Of a DNA stretch of 64,000 bases, positions 57,715 through 64,000 are shown piece after piece; position 1 is the stretch's first letter, and the number at the start of each line of letters is the position of its first letter. The stretch lies in NCBI GenBank assembly GCA_019155205.2, contig JAHNZQ020000308.1, positions 201,118-265,117 of the forward strand, written 5' to 3'. This stretch comes from Gracilaria vermiculophylla (Eukaryota > Rhodophyta > Florideophyceae > Gracilariales > Gracilariaceae). The notes under the pieces are model-generated. The model was given only the letters and a program-made list of their open reading frames with translations, did no database searches and was not told where the DNA came from. Position numbers and translations under genes: made by a program.

Positions 57715-57732
57715 TCCGCCTTGCCCCACATC
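56692..57732. promoter_or_regulatory. Shared divergent upstream region
   Basis: About 1.04 kb of GC-rich, low-complexity DNA between the start codons of the glycosyltransferase (minus) and the disordered protein (plus). It presumably holds both promoters and 5' leaders. I see no TATA box or other defined element. Confidence 0.5.
57664..57714. repeat. (GCC)17 trinucleotide repeat
   Basis: 51 bp of pure GCC, 19 nt before the next ATG. Imperfect 30-nt CCGCCTTCGCCGCCCCCATC repeats precede it (about 57608-57660). It would be 5' untranslated if translation starts at 57733, or Ala17 in a longer frame. Confidence 0.95.
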
Positions 57733-58372
57733 ATGTCCGAGCGTTTGCACTACTTCGCCGAGGCCACCACGCCGGTCTCGTTCGATTGCGACTCGTCCGA
57801 GATCGAGTCCGACCTGGACGACCTCCGCCGCCCGCAAAACGAGTCCGAGCGCCTCAAGATGCACACGCGCCAGCTGCAGCTGTGGTCCGACGAGGCGCGC
57901 CGCCGCCTGGGCGCGCCCGTGCAGCCGCCCACCCCCCCGTCCGCCTCGCGCCGCGCCACGCTGTCGCCGTCGCCCGCGCCCGCCAAGCGGCCCTACTCGG
58001 CGCTCACGCCGCTGTCCGCCGACCGCCACCAGTCTAACCTGTCCGAACGCGCGCGCGTGGGCACGCCGCGCCCCGTGTCGCGCTCGCACTCGGCCAAGAA
58101 CCTGCGCATCCGCGTCACGCCGTCGTCGTCGTCCAAGTCGCTGCTGTCGGACGCGGAGTCCGAGCTGGGCGCGCACCCGCCGTCCGCGCCGCAGAGCCCG
58201 CGCCCGGCGCCCATCTCCGACGTGCGCAGCGTGCAGCCGCTGCGCGCCGCGCCGCCCGCGCACGCCGTCAAGCCGCCGCAGCCGCAGCAGCTGCCGGCCG
58301 CGCTGCAGCTCACGCCGCCGCGCGCCGAGCCCGCGCCGGCCTCGCTGCGCAGCGCGTCGCCGGACGCGCGCG

Positions 58373-58405
<33 letters not shown>

Positions 58406-58488
58406 CGTCTGCACGCCTGTCGCGCCGCCGCAGCTTTCACCTGCGCGTGAGGCGCTTGTCGTGGAGAAGGCTGCTGCGCCGCTCGTGA
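57733..58488 (+). CDS. Disordered acidic/basic protein, unidentified
   Basis: 251 residues from the ATG at 57733. An open frame runs upstream to 57100, but that part is Ala/Arg noise and the GCC repeat. The N-terminus is acidic and ordered-looking (MSERLHYFAEATTPVSFDCD then SSEIESDLDDL), followed by a Leu/Arg-rich helix (SERLKMHTRQLQLWSDEARR). The middle is Ser/Pro/Ala-rich with SRSHSAKNLRIRVT and SSSSKSLLSDAESE, both likely phosphorylation-prone. Eight Asp in a row come next, then an Arg-rich tail (RRRSFHLRVRRLSWRRLLRR). Codon third positions are almost all G or C. No family recognised. The Arg-rich tail and acidic patches would fit a nucleic-acid or chromatin partner, but that is only inference. 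Confidence 0.6.
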
Positions 58489-59719
58489 CGCGCCGCACGC
58501 GTGCGCGCGCGCTGTACCTTTTTTTTTTTTTTTTTTTTTTTTTATTCCTTCTTCGTGTATGCACGTTGGTAGATAGAGAAAAGAGAAAATTGCGTGCCAT
58601 TAGATTGCAATCGGCTGGTAAATGCACAAACACCAATCCCCGCGCGACGCGCGCGCCTTGGCGAATCTCGTATCTCGCGCTGTGGGCTCTGCACTGCGCC
58701 CGCAAGCAGCCGGCTCATTTCGCGCGCGACGAGCGCCTGTTTCCCCACACGTGTCGTCCGCCGCCGCGCTGCCGATTGGCAAACGCGTTGCCACTGAGCG
58801 CGTGGCGCGTGGAAGGTGCCCGCTTTTCGACGCCGAGTCATATGCCCTGCACGTGTTCTCCGTGGCAAGAGCTTGGCACCTGCCAGATGCCCACGTGACT
58901 GTGCCTCTGAAAACGAATACGCCTCCGTGCCCATGGCGTAGCCCCCCGCCGCATGTGCGCTCGAGCACGATGCAAGACATGGCGCCTGAGCATGCTCTCT
59001 CCGTAATTGAATGGCATCAACACATGCTCATCTTTGCAATAATAACAACAAAACTTTTCGTGGAGAGAACACCACAAAAGAAACACCGATGCACACAATC
59101 ACCGGCCGTTCTTAAAAGAGGTAGATCGACGGTCAATCGACCGTCGATGAGCTTTTACGGGCATGTGATTGGTTGGCAAGGTCTTGTAATGTCACTTGGC
59201 CTTCATCACATTACTGCAGACCTAGCAAAAGCATATTATCGAGAATGATAGTGCAAACAACCCAATACATATGCCACGTTGGCTGCGACGTGCTCTTGTC
59301 AGGGTGATCTAGCTACACGGCAGCCTGCAAGAAGCACAAGCTGCAAAAGCTGCACATTAGAAAAAATACAGGCAAACAAAAAAGATGAAGGACCTGTATC
59401 CGTAATTGGTTCATTGAGAAGCGTCTTACAGAAGTTACTTTACTCTGGCATTGTTTGAAAATTTCAACTTTTATGTCCCGTCCACAAGCGACCGATGGTA
59501 GATCTACTTGGGTAAATAAACGGCCCTCATCTCCGCCACGCCACACCGCCAGTGCCGTAGGTGGCCGCTCAATCGCGCCATCGTAGCGCTCGCCATTTCA
59601 AGACTGGCTACGCACAAGTTTTTTACACCCATGTACACAACGCCGGCCAAAGCGCTCAGTGACGCGTTCCCACAGACCCCGCCGCCAACGCCTTGCCATG
59701 CAGCCCGCCTGCCTCCATT
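58489..59719. other. Intergenic between convergent genes
   Basis: Holds the 3' region of the gene above and that of STT3. A plus frame at 58622-59248 is open for 208 codons but overlaps several other long frames in GC-rich DNA and has no motif, so I do not call it. Confidence 0.5.
58519..58543. repeat. T25 homopolymer
   Basis: 25 T in a row, 30 nt after the stop codon at 58488. It could be a slippage-prone 3' UTR tract, or the A-tail of an old retroposed copy on the other strand. Confidence 0.95.
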
Positions 59720-62197
59720 TCACACCCACCCCCTCGGGTCGGGCTTCTTCACGCGGTAGATGCGCACCATCCAGTGCTCGCTCGTGAACGCTTCCTCAAA
59801 GTACTTGAGCTTGATCGATGCCGCATCAGGCACGCGCGTTCGTCTCACCCGGTCGAACGCCGTCTTGTCCCCCGAGTCCGCAAACCGGTAGTAGCAAAGC
59901 TTGAACATCAGAGACTTGCGCAAAGCCGCGCCCGCGCTGCCGTCCACCGTGTACCCACCGTACGACGACAGGTAGTCTTTCTCCTGAACCGTCTTGTCCA
60001 CAGATCCCCCTATTCTCACCATCCACAGGAACTTGTTAATGTCATCCCCGCTGTACTCGATCACCCCGCCGAACACCACCAGCACGTAGTCCACGTCCAG
60101 CTTGCGAACAATCTTGTACGACACTTCCTCCGGCGAGTTCATCGCCTTCCCGACTGTCGCAATGTGCGTGTTGTTCCAAGTGTTGTTGTCCACGATGACG
60201 GTGCGGTTGGCCATTCCCGAAATCTGGTACCCGTAATCCCACCACGACATCACCTTGGCGTCCTCCGCCGTGTTTTGCCGCAGCCAGTAGTACGCCTCGC
60301 GATAGTCGTCGAAGAAAACTCTTTCGCCGTGGTTGTTGCGACCGCTCAGCACGATCGACGGGCTGCTGTACGCCTCCGAGGTGGCCCACACCGCATGCTT
60401 CACGTACTGGTGCAACAGAGAGAACGAGCCCGCAATCATCAGCAGCGCCACCGACGACGGAATCACTTTTGGCCGCGCCGCCTGCGCCGCCTGCGCCGCC
60501 TGCTGCGCTTGCGCACGCTTTTGCTCCGCTTTGGGCTTCACCGCTTCTCGTACAGCTTCCGTTTTGCCCGTCTTGCCCTTTCTCATGCGCACAGTTTTCT
60601 TCGACTTCCGCGCCACGTCGCCGCCGCCGCCGCCGCTGCCGCCGCGCTCCTTGTCTCCCGCCTGCGCCTCACTGCTGGAGGGCGCGCGGCGAATTTCCTC
60701 GTCCTGGCCAATTTGCAGAACATCGTCTTCGTCCGCAACCTGCAGCGACCGGAAACAGCATTTCAGCGTTTCGGAGATGCCTATGGCGCTCAGCATGGAC
60801 GCCGCCGGCGCCAGCACCAGCATAATCCTCACCATGACCCCAGAAAAGTACACAGCAAACGCGCCGTACGTGACCAGGAACATGTTGGCGTCCGAAAGCT
60901 TCTTGAAGCAAAAGTACAAACCAATTGGCATCAGATACACAGTCAGGTGCAGATCAAAAAAGTAAGACCCCCACGCAGTGGGCTGATGCTCCGACACGGA
61001 CGCAATGATGGGGATGTGCTTGGACGCATACGTCGGATCCAGGAACGTGCGAATTCGTCCGGTCATGCGGCCGCTGCTGTCCAAAACGAGCGTAATGACG
61101 ACGAAGAAAGCCAGAATCGACAGTGTGAAAAGCGCGAGCCATCGAATAAACGCTTTGAACACTCGCGGCCCCGTAAAGCTGCGCACCCAGCTGGCGACGC
61201 AGTACAGGTTGATGAGCCCGAAAGTCCCAAATGCGCCAAGATGCTCGTACGTCTGCACAGCGTTGAAACCCACGAATCGAATCTGCATCGAAAGCAGAGT
61301 TCCAAGAACGTAGAAAGTGTTGTAAGCGATGTACAATCGATGAGAGTATCGACCGGTGAAAAGCATGACAAGAACATAAACTGGAATCAAGTTGATAAGG
61401 AAAATGTACCCACCCCAACACGCGACCATGTACAAATATGATAACGTCGCCAGACCTGACCAGAACAGTGATCCGGTATTGACAGACTTGGTCCACAAAT
61501 AGAAACAGAAAATCATAGCAGTGATTGCAACGCCTTCGTTGTCATACGAACCAGCGACAGAACGAGAGATATATCCCGGCACGATTGAGACAATAGCCGC
61601 CGCCACAATGCCTGCTGCTGTGTCAGAGGCCTCTTTGGTCAAGGCGTATGCAGAAAGCGCAGTGAATGCAGAGAAGATAGGAGCCGTCAACACGCAGACG
61701 TCCCTGATGTTGACCTGGAAGCCAAGGATGTGGAGGATGTTGTACATGAATGCTGCCGTGTACATGATACCGGGATAGACAGTACCGCCAACGATTCGAC
61801 CTAGTGGATACCACGATCTTGAATCAAACCAGTTCCAAAACTTGTAAGTTCCTTCTTCTACCAGAACCCTACACATTGGGCATACAGAAAGAGAGTGAAT
61901 ATTCGTTAGCAAGGATATCATTTTGAAAGAACAACAGTATAACCATCATTAAACACATCGCCGCGTAACGTACTGGGTGCTGCGAAAGTTGAACCAAGGA
62001 TCAAATTCGTGAATGATGCTTTCATATCGCAAAACAGAAAATAGTCGAATGGAAAACGAAACAAGACAAATCAGCGCGAGCGTCAGCGTTCTGAGAAAAG
62101 TTTCCTTCTGGTTAGGCTTTTGCATCGCTTCATGTACATCTGTGCTGGCTACTTCGCCGCGTATTTGCACTGGATCAACGGTAGGCGAGAGCGCCAT
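59720..62197 (-). CDS. STT3: Oligosaccharyltransferase catalytic subunit STT3
   Basis: Two exons (62197-61974 and 61868-59720) encode 790 residues. STT3 transfers the lipid-linked glycan to Asn in N-x-S/T sequons in the ER lumen. The ATG at 62197 gives a soluble N-terminus, a first membrane helix and YESIIHEFDPWFNFRST, with the catalytic Asp at 66. The splice joins exon 1 (...RSTQ) to VLVEEGTYKFWNWFD, the same length as animal STT3. Further motifs are GSYDNEG (181-187), SVSEHQPT (365-372) and WWDYG (617-621, sequon binding), followed by VDNNTWNNTHI. About thirteen membrane helices are expected. Residues 452-542 form an unusually long charged, Ala/Gln/Lys-rich loop between the last helices and the lumenal domain. 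Everything needed for activity appears intact. Confidence 0.95.
61869..61973 (-). other. Intron of STT3
   Basis: 105 nt, GTACGT donor, GCTAAC branch-like motif (plus 61905-61910) about 40 nt before the TGTAG acceptor, phase 2. Chosen because it restores the exact family spacing between FRST and the VEEG motif. Confidence 0.85.
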
Positions 62198-63340
62198 GTC
62201 GTAAGAAGCTCAACTCTTGAATCAAGCAATGCAGTTCAAATAGAAGTTGGTTGAATTTGGCGGTTGCGTTGTTCCGATAAGCTCCTGTTGAACTGGCAGC
62301 GTTTATGGCAAAGGGGTGGTGACATAGACGGCAACGAGTTCCAGAATTGCAGCCCTGCTGTTGAGCTGAGAATTCTTGAGCCCCTTCTGCTGAAAGGCGT
62401 CCTTACCAAGCAACAGCAGAACGCGTTCAATGGGTATGCCGATTCATCTGCTGGCGATCGGTCGGTAAACACGCACAAGAGAAACATGATCCATCTTAGA
62501 GGGGTAAAACGGTGGATCAGTCAAAATCCGCGTTCCAAAATACCAAATGAATTTATCAAAAATAATCGCCCATTGTACAGCATCTTGCGAAGGTACATTC
62601 CGACCTTCTATGAGCAACGCCTCGTTCTTGATCTCCATGGCTTTCAAGCTTGGCAATGCGTTCCCCGGTGCCTCTTTTGCCGTGTTACGAATGACGGATG
62701 CTCATGAAGCCCTTCTGTTGCAAACGCCATAGTATTTTCTGGTCTCGTATCGAAGAGTGGATCAGGTTCCACACACTTTAAAAACAAATACGTCCATCAT
62801 CCGTCATAATACTTTAAGTAGCAGCGATGCTGTGGAACGAGGAGGTAATAAAATCAGAAAAAATCTAAAATTCGGCTTCCGTTGAGGTCAATTCGTGACG
62901 AGACTTCGTATCCGACTCAGCATTAGCACAATGCAGACATCTAAAAGTTTGTCTTTCACTCGGGATGGCGTCCGTGTTTGTTGTATGCGTTGTGTAACTG
63001 GTACGCATATCGCATATAAAACAGTCCCACCAATATGATGTTCTGCGTGCTGTTTACTGCTACTAATTATCTTCTTAATCTCGCTTGCAAAACTAAGGAA
63101 CTCCACATTAAGATGAAAACAAGCACTATACTTTACACATTCGGACGTCAGGGACCAGACCATGCATTAACACCGCAGAGAGAAGCTATATCGATGAGGT
63201 TTAGAACAGAAACGATATGCATTTTCAGCTCTTTTTCAACAATTCGAGATTCTTTGAATCAAGACTGCTTCTACAAGAAGCGCACAAAATCATGACAACT
63301 CCTCTTCAAATGTTGTTCACATAGCTTTTGGCCACGGACA
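62198..63340. other. Upstream of STT3, no gene recognised
   Basis: Minus frames at 62656-62236 and a plus frame at 62264-62707 overlap. Neither has a known motif, so some or all of this may be promoter or transposon debris. Confidence 0.4.
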
Positions 63341-63401
63341 GTATTAATTTGTAATTTCCGGAGACGCCCAGTGGGCGTCTCCGGAAATTACAAATTAATA
63401 C
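63341..63401. repeat. Perfect 30-bp inverted repeat, 1-nt loop
   Basis: The arms 63341-63370 and 63372-63401 are exact reverse complements around a single G at 63371. The outer half is AT-rich (GTATTAATTTG) and the inner half GC-rich (CCGGAGACGCCCA). A partial third copy of the outer part (GGTATTAATTT) follows at 63402. Confidence 0.95.
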
Positions 63402-63498
63402 GGTATTAATTTCAGATTTTGCTACAGTCTTTTTAATCATGACTGCGGAAACTATACTTATCAAAATATGTTACGATTATTATTTTGCATTGCTGTAT

Positions 63499-63540
63499 GG
63501 GTGCCCCTCGTACTCACCGCCGTGAGTATGAGGGGCACCC
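63499..63540. repeat. 19-bp inverted repeat, 4-nt loop
   Basis: The arms 63499-63517 (GGGTGCCCCTCGTACTCAC) and 63522-63540 pair with one G-T/C-A difference around CGCC. Lies about 100 bp from the perfect hairpin. Confidence 0.93.
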
Positions 63541-64000
63541 TTGTACTAGGATAATACCAACGAACTTGACCTCCATCCCGTCTTATCACTCAACACCAAA
63601 GTCCAATGCTGTCCTTCACAAGGTCCGCTTTTGTTGCTTTGTTGTACTTGCGTAGAAAAAACCGTAAGCTTCAAAAAGAAGATGTCTCTCGAAGCTAGAC
63701 GTCGACGGGATCAGAGGATCAGACGCTGAGCGTTGCAAAACTCTTCTCTCACAACTTTTGTGGTGTTACTAGGATCTGGATGCGATCAATCACTGATTAC
63801 TTTAACCAGTTTTGACAAATATGCTTTCAACTGTTTTCTAGACCTGTTTAAGCCACTTTATAACAGCCATACATCCTAGAAGGTAGGCCAGGTGAAAACA
63901 AGACAATGTGAGTTGGGGACTTCCTGTCTGAGTGGCTTAACAAAGAAGTCCCCTTTTAATAGACATGATTATGCATACGAGAGCATTGACTTCCTATGAT
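63541..64000. other. Right edge, nothing recognised
   Basis: No open frame above 60 codons and no repeat that I could place. Confidence 0.5.

Noticed and set aside
57511..58440. 309-codon minus-strand frame opposite the disordered protein
   Set aside because: Low-complexity Arg/Gly shadow of a very GC-rich gene.
58622..59248. 208-codon plus-strand frame
   Set aside because: Overlaps four other long frames in GC-rich DNA and shows no domain or helix pattern.
59693..61441. 582-codon plus-strand frame
   Set aside because: Exact antisense of the STT3 coding region; produced by its GC-rich third positions. It has no motif.
1..64000. CRISPR arrays, rRNA genes, prokaryotic operons
   Set aside because: No regularly spaced repeats, no rRNA-like sequence, and the genes are eukaryotic with introns.

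Overview
This is a nuclear window from a eukaryote. The genes have short spliceosomal introns, and the LTR retrotransposons, eukaryotic STT3 and C2H2 fingers are all eukaryotic. A red alga (Rhodophyta) is my best guess. The reasons are a processive glycosyltransferase of BcsA/CesA type, very few introns, gene islands set in nested retrotransposons, and a Copia pol that resembles red-algal families as I remember them. This is inference; another repeat-rich microbial eukaryote is not excluded.

The window has two parts. From 1 to about 46.9 kb it is AT-rich and dominated by transposable elements. It holds: a TIR/TA-target DNA transposon with a pogo/Tigger-like transposase cut by a 100-N gap (172-1659); a second decayed transposase (about 3740-4400); a Copia element (4439-16641) interrupted by a whole Ty3/Gypsy chromovirus (6627-13678); a second, older Copia (about 16650-21990) interrupted by an 853-bp GC-rich insert (20132-20984); two solo LTRs (24105-24657, 24786-25341); and a Gypsy element with both LTRs and a near-perfect target duplication but no integrase (31444-37697). 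The space between them is mostly featureless AT-rich DNA with weak relics: a diverged LTR copy near 39.3 kb, a possible HMG-CoA-lyase fragment near 42.6 kb and a tRNA-like relic near 45.4 kb. I see no intact host gene in this part.

From 47.5 to 62.2 kb there is a GC-rich host gene island with four genes. They are a two-exon, five-finger C2H2 protein (47569-50357, +), a BcsA-like cellulose synthase-type membrane glycosyltransferase (54388-56691, -), a disordered acidic/basic protein divergently placed from it (57733-58488, +), and the two-exon catalytic oligosaccharyltransferase subunit STT3 (59720-62197, -). Both introns are short (86 and 105 nt), have GT..AG ends and carry a GCTAAC branch-like motif. 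A run of about 190 bp almost entirely G lies upstream of the C2H2 gene. Two strong hairpins, one a perfect 30-bp inverted repeat with a 1-nt loop, lie near the right end.

The host genes do not form an operon or pathway. STT3 (ER N-glycosylation) and the glycosyltransferase (extracellular glucan) both act in secretory or cell-surface carbohydrate biology, but their proximity is probably incidental. The most unusual items are the zinc-finger-like ORF in the leader of the Gypsy chromovirus, the integrase-less Gypsy, the BcsA-type synthase with a charged loop insertion, and the hairpins.
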